DNA of 55,930 bases, taken from assembly GCA_024226315.1 (NCBI GenBank), contig JAAELT010000444.1, positions 1 through 55,930 on the forward strand, in the 5' to 3' direction. Source of the stretch: a bacterium. Lineage in GTDB: Bacteria; Acidobacteriota; Thermoanaerobaculia; Multivoradales; J023. A program made the position numbers and the translations under genes. Under the pieces are notes generated by a model. That model was given only the letters and a program-made list of their open reading frames with translations. It was not told the DNA's origin and did no database searches. This document shows positions 7,967 to 15,851 of this stretch, piece by piece. How positions within the stretch are numbered: the stretch's first letter is position 1; each line of letters starts with the position of its first letter.

Positions 7967-10242
7967 GGGAAGGCCGGCCAGCGGGCCATCAGCTGAATCC
8001 GCGACTCTTCGATTTCGGGACCGAGCAGATGCCGCACGGCAGCTTCCAGGACCTCGTCGCGGCCTTCGCGGAGGCCACGGATCGTCGGCGTGGCGACGAT
8101 GTCCGGCACGATGCCCACGCGCTGGGTCGGCGCCTTGTCCGGATAGAACACGCCGATGCCGCTGATCATCGCCCGCAGGCCGCCCGGCAGCGGGATCGGT
8201 GACACATTGCCGTCGGCACCGGCAGTGGTGCTGCCGACGACCACGGCTCGCGGGCCGGCGCGCAGGGCCATCGCCGTGTACTCGGCCTGGCTGAGGGACA
8301 CTTCGTCGACCAGAATCGTCACCTTGCCCGAGTAGGACGGCCCCGCGGGCCGCAGCTCGAGCGGCTCGGTCCAGGTGAAGGCCCCCGGGTTCTCGGCATC
8401 GGCGACCGTGAAGCGAGCGAAGGGCGTCGGCTCTTCGACCAGGCGTGAGCCGAGAGCGAAGACGACGAACTCCGACGGGTAGTTGCGGATGTCGATCACC
8501 AGGCCCCTGGTGCCGGCTGCCTGCTCCAGGTAGCGATCGACGTCCTGCACCCGGATGCTCGACAGCTTGATGTAGGCGACGTCTTCGGACAGGAGCTGGA
8601 AAGTCTCGCCGGGCCGATCGTGGGGGTCCTTCATGGGATCTTGATCGACCAGGCGCGCGACGGTGATCGTTTTCGCTTCGCCCCGCCGCACGATGTCGAG
8701 CCGAATCTCGCCGCAGGGTCCGCGTGGCAGGAAAGCCGCGATGTCGCGGTCTCGCGCCGCCGAGTTCGACGCGCAGTAGAAGGGCGCCCAGGCCTCGGCC
8801 AGCTCTTCGACGGATCGGCCGTCGATCGCTTCGATCACGTCGCCGAGCTCGAGCCCCGATGCCTCACCCGGTGCTCGGTCGAGGACGGCCGTCACCGTCG
8901 CGCGGCCCTCGACGAAGCGCATGGCCACGGGCCACCGACAGCTGCCGCGCGGTGGCCTGACGTCGAGCTCCGCCCACAGGTTGGCATGCCCGTCCCGAAT
9001 GTGGGCGCTGAAGGCGAGCAATTCGAGGCGGTATGCGTCCCGGTCGGAAGCCGCCACCATACGGGGCAGGAACTCGCGCAGAACGGACCGCCAGTCGTCG
9101 CCCAGCTGGTCGCGATATGGAAACCAGTACTCGATGATGTTCCACAGGCGCAGCAGCGCGAGGATGCGGTACCCGGCGTCCGGCGCCTGCTGATCGATGT
9201 ACGAGAGCTCGTTGTCGAACACCGGATTGCCGACACCCGGTGCGTGGGCGACGTAGAAAGACTCGCCGACGAACCGCCTCGCATGAACCTTCGGCAGGTG
9301 ACCCGAGAGCTCCTCGCCGAGGGCCTCGGTGTCTCGGGTCCAGTCGAGGCGCGGCAACAGGTGGGCGTCCTCCGGCGGTCGTGCGCACGGCTGGCAGCTG
9401 TCCGGCACACCCAGCGTCTCCAGCCACTGCTCGAGGATGCGGTTGGCGGCGTCGCGGTCCGCGGCCTCGAGCACCGCCGGCAGCACCCGGAACAGCTCGA
9501 AGTCCCAATGCAGCTCGCCCGCAGCGACACGGGGATGGTGATACTTGAGAAAACCCCACATCATTCCGAGCACCGCGACGTTCTCCGTCTGCGTCCCGGT
9601 CAGCGTCGTGAGGTCGATACCGGAGCCGGCGGCGAACTCCTGGTCGGTGTCCAGGATGGTCTGCTCGATCACCCTTTCGGGCGCCTCGGACAGCGGCTTG
9701 TCGTCGACCCGCAGCTCGAGGTCGTCGGCCCAGACTCTGCCCTGGCCGCTGAGGAGCACACCGAAGACGAGGTCGCGTGCTCCTGCCACGAGCGGCAGTC
9801 GGATCGAGTATTCTGCCCAGTCGGCGGTGCCGCTGAGGCCCGCTTGCTGCGCCGGCATGCTGGTGAACTGCAGCGGTCCGCTCGAGCCGTCTTGCCGCAG
9901 CCACAGACCCGCCGCGCCGTCGACGTCCTCGGTGCGCAGGAAGCCGCGGAGCTCGATCCACTGCCCGCCGAAGTCGATGGTCAGGCTCTTGGTGAGCGAG
10001 CTGAACTCGCCGCTGCTCTCGGCATCGCGCTCGACGCGCGCGGCACCGCTGCCGGCGTGCACGATCTCGCCGTCGAAGTGGAGCGTTTCGGCCGGCCCGC
10101 CGCCCCAGCCGGCGAGCGTCGCCCCTTCTCGCGGCGCCTCGAAGCGCAAGATGGATTCGAAGTCCGGCTCGCGCGCGACGGCCGCCGTGTCGCCGAGCGA
10201 GAGCAGCGCGAAGACAGCTGCGAGAATCGTCGAACACCTCAT
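7960..10242 (-). CDS. Exported S41-family serine peptidase with N-terminal sandwich domain
   Basis: A 760-residue protein. Start ATG (CAT at 10240-10242) is preceded by GGGGAGA at about six bases, and its A overlaps the symporter stop (ATGA). It has a signal peptide (MRCSTILAAVFALLSLG). Residues about 30-220 look like a carbohydrate-binding-type beta-sandwich. Then comes an S41 N-terminal helical region, a short PDZ-like segment (LGDVIEAIDGRSVEE) and the S41 core. The nucleophile candidate is Ser651 in VSLSQAEY, followed by the strand GIGVFYPDKAPTQRVGIVPD that is typical of S41 C-termini. S41 enzymes cleave near protein C-termini. The substrate is unknown. It is the last gene of the minus-strand sugar kinase/symporter operon. 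Confidence 0.85.
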   Translation of the reverse strand: MRCSTILAAVFALLSLGDTAAVAREPDFESILRFEAPREGATLAGWGGGPAETLHFDGEIVHAGSGAARVERDAESSGEFSSLTKSLTIDFGGQWIELRGFLRTEDVDGAAGLWLRQDGSSGPLQFTSMPAQQAGLSGTADWAEYSIRLPLVAGARDLVFGVLLSGQGRVWADDLELRVDDKPLSEAPERVIEQTILDTDQEFAAGSGIDLTTLTGTQTENVAVLGMMWGFLKYHHPRVAAGELHWDFELFRVLPAVLEAADRDAANRILEQWLETLGVPDSCQPCARPPEDAHLLPRLDWTRDTEALGEELSGHLPKVHARRFVGESFYVAHAPGVGNPVFDNELSYIDQQAPDAGYRILALLRLWNIIEYWFPYRDQLGDDWRSVLREFLPRMVAASDRDAYRLELLAFSAHIRDGHANLWAELDVRPPRGSCRWPVAMRFVEGRATVTAVLDRAPGEASGLELGDVIEAIDGRSVEELAEAWAPFYCASNSAARDRDIAAFLPRGPCGEIRLDIVRRGEAKTITVARLVDQDPMKDPHDRPGETFQLLSEDVAYIKLSSIRVQDVDRYLEQAAGTRGLVIDIRNYPSEFVVFALGSRLVEEPTPFARFTVADAENPGAFTWTEPLELRPAGPSYSGKVTILVDEVSLSQAEYTAMALRAGPRAVVVGSTTAGADGNVSPIPLPGGLRAMISGIGVFYPDKAPTQRVGIVPDIVATPTIRGLREGRDEVLEAAVRHLLGPEIEESRIQLMARWPAFPQ

Positions 10243-11705
10243 CTTCGATCTCCCCTCGAGTCGCGGTCGCCCTGTCTCCTGGACCACACGAAGCTCGCCG
10301 CCCAGCCGACGACGAACGTCCCCGCCGAGCCCACCAGCGCGTACCACGGCCAGGCGAGGTCGGTGCCGAAAAAGATCCAGGTCATCCCCACCAGCCCCAC
10401 CACCAGGCCGGCGAGTGCCGCCCGCTGGCCGACGCGCTGGGTGAAGATGCCGAGGAAGAAGACCCCGAGCACGATGCCGGCGGTGAAGGCGGCGACCCCG
10501 ATGATGCTGCCGACGACCGAGGCGTCGAGCCACTGGCCGCCGATGCCGACGGCGATCTGAACCAGGCCGAAGGCGATCGTCAGGCGCCTCGTGACTTTCA
10601 GCTTGTGCTCCGCGGAGGTCTCGCCGGCGAAGGGCAGGTAGAGATCGTTGGTGGCGGCGGTGGCGCAGGAGTTGAGCGAGCTCGACAGGGTGGACATGGC
10701 GGCCGCGAAGATGGCGCCCAGCAAGACGCCCACCAGCCCCACCGGCATCTCGTCCAGGATGAAGCGGGCGAACACGCTGTCGGCGCGCTCGAACGCGACC
10801 TCGGGCGGGAACAGCTGGTAGAAACAGTAGAGGCCGACGCCGATCAACAGGAAGAAGGCGAACTGGGCGAACACGATCAGGCCGCTCATCCAGACGGCGC
10901 GCCGCGCGTCGGACAGGCCGCGGGCGCACAGGTAGCGCTGCACCAGCATCTGGTCGACGCCGTGGGAGCCGAGAGTGACGAAGACGCCGCCGAAGAGGCC
11001 CGCCCACAGACCGTAGGGCTCGGCCCAGTCGAGCCGCAGGTCGAAGGCGCGGAGCTTGCCGGCCTCGTCGCCCATGGTCATCATCTGCTCCCAGCCCCCG
11101 GGCAGGCGTTCGAGGATCAGGGCAAAGGCGATCGCCGCGCCGGCCATGTAGACGGCGAACTGCACCAGGTCGGTCCATAGCACCGCCCGGATGCCGCCCA
11201 GGAAGGTATAGAGGATGGTGGTGGCGCCGATCGCCGCCACCGCCCAGGGCAGCGGGATGCCGGTCATCTCCTGCAACACCAGTGACGACAGGAACAGGCG
11301 CAGGCCGTCGGCCAGGCTGCGGGTGAGGATGAACAGCGCCGACGCGATCTGTTTGGTGGCGCCGCCGAAGCGGCGGTCGAGCACCTCGTAGGCGGTGTAG
11401 AGCTTGCCCTCGAAGTAGTGCGGCAGCAGCAGGAAGGCGACCACGAAGCGGCCGATGACGAAGCCGAGCGCGATCTGCAGCCAGGTGATGTCGCGCGAGA
11501 AGGCGAAGCCGGGGATCGAGAGGAAGGTGACGGTCGAGGTCTCGGTGGCGACGATCGAGAACAGGATCAGCCACCAGGGGCGGTTGCGCCCGCCGACGAT
11601 GTAATCGGCGAAGTCGCGCGTGCCGCGGCCGACCCAGACGCCGAGCGCGACGACGCCGGCCAGGTAGGCGAGCAGAATGGCGAGATCCACGGCGCCGACG
11701 CTCAA
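10239..11705 (-). CDS. Sodium:solute symporter (SSS family), second copy
   Basis: A 488-residue inner-membrane symporter with the SSS pattern TRDFADYIVGGRNRPWWLILFS near the N-terminus and about 13 hydrophobic segments. The start overlaps the stop of the upstream kinase gene and the stop overlaps the start of the S41 gene, each by ATGA. All three are therefore one tightly coupled operon. Because the gene is wedged between a BadF-type sugar kinase and a peptidase, an amino sugar or muropeptide-derived sugar is the best guess for substrate. It differs clearly in length and sequence from the symporter at 200-1981, so it is a paralogue and not a recent duplicate. Confidence 0.9.
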   Translation of the reverse strand: MSVGAVDLAILLAYLAGVVALGVWVGRGTRDFADYIVGGRNRPWWLILFSIVATETSTVTFLSIPGFAFSRDITWLQIALGFVIGRFVVAFLLLPHYFEGKLYTAYEVLDRRFGGATKQIASALFILTRSLADGLRLFLSSLVLQEMTGIPLPWAVAAIGATTILYTFLGGIRAVLWTDLVQFAVYMAGAAIAFALILERLPGGWEQMMTMGDEAGKLRAFDLRLDWAEPYGLWAGLFGGVFVTLGSHGVDQMLVQRYLCARGLSDARRAVWMSGLIVFAQFAFFLLIGVGLYCFYQLFPPEVAFERADSVFARFILDEMPVGLVGVLLGAIFAAAMSTLSSSLNSCATAATNDLYLPFAGETSAEHKLKVTRRLTIAFGLVQIAVGIGGQWLDASVVGSIIGVAAFTAGIVLGVFFLGIFTQRVGQRAALAGLVVGLVGMTWIFFGTDLAWPWYALVGSAGTFVVGWAASFVWSRRQGDRDSRGDRR

Positions 11706-12631
11706 GAAGCCTCCCGGTGGCCGTTCTTGGTCTTCAGTGCCAGAGACTCGAGGGCCAGCGTCACGGCTCCCGTGGCCGGTTCGGCCTCGAGCCGGGTGAG
11801 CCGCGCCAGGGGCATGTCGAGACCGGCTTCGATCCGGCTGTAGAGACCGGGACAGGCGCGAAACGCGCCGCCCGCCAGGACCAGAGGGAACGGTTCGGAG
11901 AAGTCGAGCTTGCCGGCGACGGCGCGCGCCGCCAGGGCCAGGTGCCGGGCCGCCTGATCGAGCAGAACGTTGGCGGCGCCGTCACCGGCCTCGGCCGCTT
12001 CCTCTACCAGCGCCGCGAGCTCGGCCACCCGGTGGCGGAAGTGCTCCTGATCGTAGAACCAGGCCACCAGCCCGGCCGGCACCTCCAGGTCGAGGCGCTC
12101 GGAGATCCTGTCGACCAGAGAGGTGGCCGAGCCGCGTCCGTCGGCCGCACGGATCGCCCGCCGCACGGCGGCGTGACCCAGCCAGTAGGCCGAGCCCTCG
12201 TCGCCGAGCAGATAGCCCCAACCGCCCGAGCGGGCGGTGCTGCCGTCGGCGTCGACGCCCAGAGCCACCGAACCGGTGCCGGCCACGACCACGATGCCGT
12301 AGGGCCTCTCGGCGCCCGCCACCAGGGCGATGAAGGCGTCGTTCTCGATACGCACCTCCCGGCGCAGCCCGAGGCGCCGCAAGACCGAGCGGATCACCCG
12401 GCGCTCCCCGGGGCGATCGACCCCGGCGATGCCGAGGCAGACCGCGTCCACCCGGCGCGGGATCTCGAGGTCCTCGATCACCTTCCACAGCACTTTTTCA
12501 ACGCCCAGCTCGCCCTGGACCTGCAGGTTGGCACCTTCGCCGCGGGCCTCGGCGCACACCTCGCCGCTCTCGTCGGCCAGCAGGGCGACAGTCTTGGTTC
12601 CCCCGGCGTCGATACCGACGACATAGCGCAT
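11702..12631 (-). CDS. BadF/BadG-family N-acetylglucosamine/N-acetylmuramic acid kinase
   Basis: A 309-residue cytoplasmic ASKHA-fold kinase. The first phosphate loop is GIDAGGTKT (Asp8), the second is GTGS at 118-121, and IENDAF at about 95-100 carries the Asp98 expected in the active site. The family includes mammalian and bacterial GlcNAc kinases and Clostridium MurK, which phosphorylates both GlcNAc and MurNAc. MurK is the favoured guess because the neighbouring exported enzymes release exactly those sugars and no phosphotransferase gene is present. Sequence alone cannot separate GlcNAc from MurNAc specificity. It is the first gene of the minus operon and diverges from the TonB receptor gene across a 202-base control region. 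Confidence 0.85.
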   Translation of the reverse strand: MRYVVGIDAGGTKTVALLADESGEVCAEARGEGANLQVQGELGVEKVLWKVIEDLEIPRRVDAVCLGIAGVDRPGERRVIRSVLRRLGLRREVRIENDAFIALVAGAERPYGIVVVAGTGSVALGVDADGSTARSGGWGYLLGDEGSAYWLGHAAVRRAIRAADGRGSATSLVDRISERLDLEVPAGLVAWFYDQEHFRHRVAELAALVEEAAEAGDGAANVLLDQAARHLALAARAVAGKLDFSEPFPLVLAGGAFRACPGLYSRIEAGLDMPLARLTRLEAEPATGAVTLALESLALKTKNGHREAS

Positions 12632-12702
12632 GAATCAGGTCTCGGAGATCGCAGCTCGATGCTAACAGACCGTCCGTGTTTCGGGTGGCCCGTCGGCGAG
12701 TC

Positions 12703-12731
12703 TTGCGGCGGTCTCTAGCGCGTGCTACGCT
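12703..12731 (+). promoter_or_regulatory. Candidate sigma-70-like promoter for the TonB receptor gene
   Basis: TTGCGG (12703-12708) and TACGCT (12726-12731) are separated by exactly 17 bases in the 202-base space between the divergent kinase and receptor genes. They would start transcription near 12738, about 95 bases before the receptor start. The match is moderate and Acidobacteriota promoters are poorly defined, so this is only a candidate. Confidence 0.35.
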
Positions 12732-12833
12732 CCTTAATGTCTCATTTACATGACCTTTGTCGATGCTTACTGGCACCGCCTGCCCGCGCCTTTTCAGCGG
12801 TTCGGCACGCAGGCATCAGAAAGGACTCCGGAC

Positions 12834-15800
12834 ATGATCAAGCTCTCTTCGAAGATCGCGTTTCTCCTCCTCCTCACGTTCTGCCTGCCGGCCTTCGGCC
12901 AGAGCACGGGCACCATCGACGGCAAGGTCACGACGGCCGACGGCGAGGCGATTCCCGGGGTCACCGTCGTGGCCAGCGGCGACGTGCTGCCGCGCCCGCG
13001 GCAGGTCAACAGCGGCGCCGACGGCGGCTACCGTCTGACGTTGCTGCCGCCTGGCAACTACGAGCTCACCTACAGCCTGAGCGGTATGGCCAGCGTCACC
13101 CGCAAGGTCAAGGTGCTGCTGCAGCAGACCGCCCGGGTCGACGTCAAGATGCAGCCCGAGGGCATCGAGGAGGTGCTGGAGGTCACCGGCGAGCTGCCGG
13201 TGATCGACACCTCCTCGGCGGAGCTCAAGACCGCGATCGACGACACGGTCATCGACCAGCTGCCGGTGGGCCAGCAGTACCAGGATCTGGTCAAGCTGAT
13301 CCCTGGCGTGCAGTACACTGAGGACGAGATCAGGGGACCCTCGGCCGGCGGCAGCGGCCAAGACAACGTCTACCTTTTCGACGGCGTCAACGTCGGCACG
13401 CCGCTGTTCGGCACCCTCGCCGCCGAGCCTTCCTCCCACGACATCGACCAGATCGCCATCGTCAAGGGCGGGGCCAAGGCCATCGACTTCAACCGCTCCG
13501 GCGGCTTCACCATCAACTCGGTCTCGAAGTCAGGGACCAACGCCTATCACGGCGCGGCGAGCTACCAGGTTCAGAGCGCGGGGATGACCGGAGATCTGGA
13601 CACGGGAAGCTCGGAGGAGTTCGACGAGGACAGGGATTGGGCGGTTCTCTCCATCGGCGGTCCGGTGGTGAAGGAGAACCTCTTCTTCTACACCTCCTAC
13701 TACCGGCCCACCAAGAGCCGGGACAACGTCGCCAACGCCTACGGCGAGGTTCCCGACTTCGACGACGAGCGCGACGAGCTCTTCGGCAAGCTCACTTTTA
13801 CCCCGACCGACAGGTTTCTGCTCAACGCCAGCTACCGGGACTCGGACCGTGTGGTGACCGGCCGGGGGGTGAGTGAGTTCGAGACGGCATCGCGCTCGGT
13901 CGGCGACGACAAGGCCCTGGAGATCGCCATCGCCGAGGGCTCGTGGGTCCTCAGCGACAAGAGCTACCTGACCTTCAAGTACACCGACTACGTCGACCTG
14001 GGCTCGGTGCGGCCCGACACCCTGTTCGACTTCCCGATCACCGTGGGCGCCGGCGGCACCCAGCTGGACGTCAACAACCTGGACCAGCAGGGTGAGCTCG
14101 CGGTGCCCACGGCCGCAACCTGCGGCGGCGACGCTGCCTGCCTCGCCTTCATCGATCCCATCATCAACCGCTACGGCTACCTCGAGGGCGGGGTGCCCAC
14201 CGGCGGCGGCTTCGTGGGAGGCGACGACTCGATCGACCAAGACGACTTCTTCCGCGAGAATCTCCAGGTCGGTTACGACCACCTCTTCGGGAGCGGCGAC
14301 GTCACCCACGAGCTCCACGTCGGCTACCAGTGGTACGTGGAGAAGGAAGAGCTGGCCCGAACCTCCAACGGGTGGGGGGAAATCGACGTCATCGGGGGTG
14401 TGCCGTCCGACGGCCCCGCCGGCAGCTTTTTCTCGGCCAGGTTGCAGCAGGCGGGCACCGTGGGTTTCCCGGCGGGAGTCATCAGCTCGGAGTACGAATC
14501 CCAGACCTTCGAGATCAACGACACCATCGGCTGGAACGACTGGACCTTCAACGTCGGAGTCGTGGTCTCCAACGACGAGCTTTTCGGCCAGGATCTCCGG
14601 GAGAACTCGAGCAACCTTTCCGGCTTCGAGATCGATATCGGCAACAAGTACAAGATGTACGAGATCCCCTGGGAGGACATGATCCAGCCGCGCCTCGGAG
14701 CGGTCTGGGCCTACGACGAACACGGCACGGTGTACGCCAACGTCGCCCGCTACAATCCGGCGGTCAGCTCGCTGCCCCGTGCCGCCTCGTGGGCCCGCAA
14801 CTCACGAAACCAGGTGCTAGAGGTCTTCTTCGACGCTGACGGCAACCAGATCTTCGACCAGCAGTTCGGTGGCTCCTCTGGGAAGTTCTTCGTGCCCGAC
14901 ATGGACCCGCGCGCCGTCGAAGAGTACCTGGTGGGTACCGCGCGCCAGCTCAACCGCAAGTGGACGGCCCGGGCCCATGCTCGCTACCGCTACGCCAACA
15001 ACTTCTGGGAGGACACCAACAACAACGGCCGGTCCCGCCTGCTCGCGCCCGATCCGATCCCGCAGGAGGACTACATCCCGAACCTGAACGACTACCGGGA
15101 GGAGATCGGCGGCTCCTCCTACGTCATCGCCGAGCTGGATGGCGCCGCCAACAAGTACTACGAGGTCAACCTGGAGGGCGAGTACCGGGCGAGCAAGGCC
15201 TACTTCCGGGGCACCTACGTGTGGAGCCACTACTACGGCAACTTCGACCAGGACAACACGTCGCCGGAGAACGACGCGAACCGATTCTACGGTTCCTCCA
15301 ATATCTCGGACTTTGCCGGTCGCCAGCTGTGGAACGACAAGTACGGCAACCTCCGCGGCGACCGCCGTCACCAGCTCAAGCTCTACGGCTACTACAACTT
15401 CGACTGGAACGCCAGTGTCGGCGTCTTCGCCATCTACCAGTCGGGGCAGCCCTGGGAGGCCTGGAACGCGAACTACTACCGGTGCCTGGATCCGATCGCG
15501 GCAAATCGCGACGAGAATTGCAGGGTCGGGGGCACCGGCAGCTCGAGCGACACGATCCGGTTCGGTTCCTGCGGGCCGCCGGACGGATCAGGCCGTATCT
15601 GTCCAAATCCGCAGGCGGAGCCGGCGGGCAACCGCACCACCAGCGACCACTACCAGATCGACCTCAACTACACCCAGAACTTCAAGCTGGGGGACCGCTA
15701 CAACATCCAGCTGAGGGCCGATCTGTTCAACGTCTTCGACAACCAGACCGGCTACAACATCAACCCGGATGAAAGGGAGGCCGGGTTCGGCACCCCGCGG

Positions 15801-15851
15801 GACTTCTTCAATCCCCAGCGCCTGCAGCTGGCGGTGAAGTTCGAGTTTTAG
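12834..15851 (+). CDS. TonB-dependent receptor with carboxypeptidase-regulatory-like N-terminal domain (Oar-like)
   Basis: A 1,005-residue outer-membrane receptor. The signal peptide (MIKLSSKIAFLLLLTFCLPAFG) is followed by a CarboxypepD_reg-like beta-sandwich (TIDGKVTTADGEAIPGV, about residues 25-110). A plug domain follows with QLPVGQQYQDLVKLIPGVQ and DNVYLFDGVNV, and then a long beta-barrel ends in VKFEF with a terminal Phe. ATG 12834 is chosen because AAGGA lies eight bases upstream and the signal starts there; an in-frame start at 12750 lacks these. Such receptors are numerous in Acidobacteriota and Bacteroidota and import large substrates. Proximity to the amino-sugar locus suggests, but does not prove, a glycan or muropeptide ligand. 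The stop overlaps the end of the convergent sulfatase gene. Confidence 0.93.
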   Translation: MIKLSSKIAFLLLLTFCLPAFGQSTGTIDGKVTTADGEAIPGVTVVASGDVLPRPRQVNSGADGGYRLTLLPPGNYELTYSLSGMASVTRKVKVLLQQTARVDVKMQPEGIEEVLEVTGELPVIDTSSAELKTAIDDTVIDQLPVGQQYQDLVKLIPGVQYTEDEIRGPSAGGSGQDNVYLFDGVNVGTPLFGTLAAEPSSHDIDQIAIVKGGAKAIDFNRSGGFTINSVSKSGTNAYHGAASYQVQSAGMTGDLDTGSSEEFDEDRDWAVLSIGGPVVKENLFFYTSYYRPTKSRDNVANAYGEVPDFDDERDELFGKLTFTPTDRFLLNASYRDSDRVVTGRGVSEFETASRSVGDDKALEIAIAEGSWVLSDKSYLTFKYTDYVDLGSVRPDTLFDFPITVGAGGTQLDVNNLDQQGELAVPTAATCGGDAACLAFIDPIINRYGYLEGGVPTGGGFVGGDDSIDQDDFFRENLQVGYDHLFGSGDVTHELHVGYQWYVEKEELARTSNGWGEIDVIGGVPSDGPAGSFFSARLQQAGTVGFPAGVISSEYESQTFEINDTIGWNDWTFNVGVVVSNDELFGQDLRENSSNLSGFEIDIGNKYKMYEIPWEDMIQPRLGAVWAYDEHGTVYANVARYNPAVSSLPRAASWARNSRNQVLEVFFDADGNQIFDQQFGGSSGKFFVPDMDPRAVEEYLVGTARQLNRKWTARAHARYRYANNFWEDTNNNGRSRLLAPDPIPQEDYIPNLNDYREEIGGSSYVIAELDGAANKYYEVNLEGEYRASKAYFRGTYVWSHYYGNFDQDNTSPENDANRFYGSSNISDFAGRQLWNDKYGNLRGDRRHQLKLYGYYNFDWNASVGVFAIYQSGQPWEAWNANYYRCLDPIAANRDENCRVGGTGSSSDTIRFGSCGPPDGSGRICPNPQAEPAGNRTTSDHYQIDLNYTQNFKLGDRYNIQLRADLFNVFDNQTGYNINPDEREAGFGTPRDFFNPQRLQLAVKFEF

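Noticed and set aside
8620..10560. Plus-strand frame of 646 codons
   Set aside because: It runs antisense to the S41 peptidase gene, which has a signal peptide, Shine-Dalgarno and catalytic motif; the plus product has low-complexity composition.
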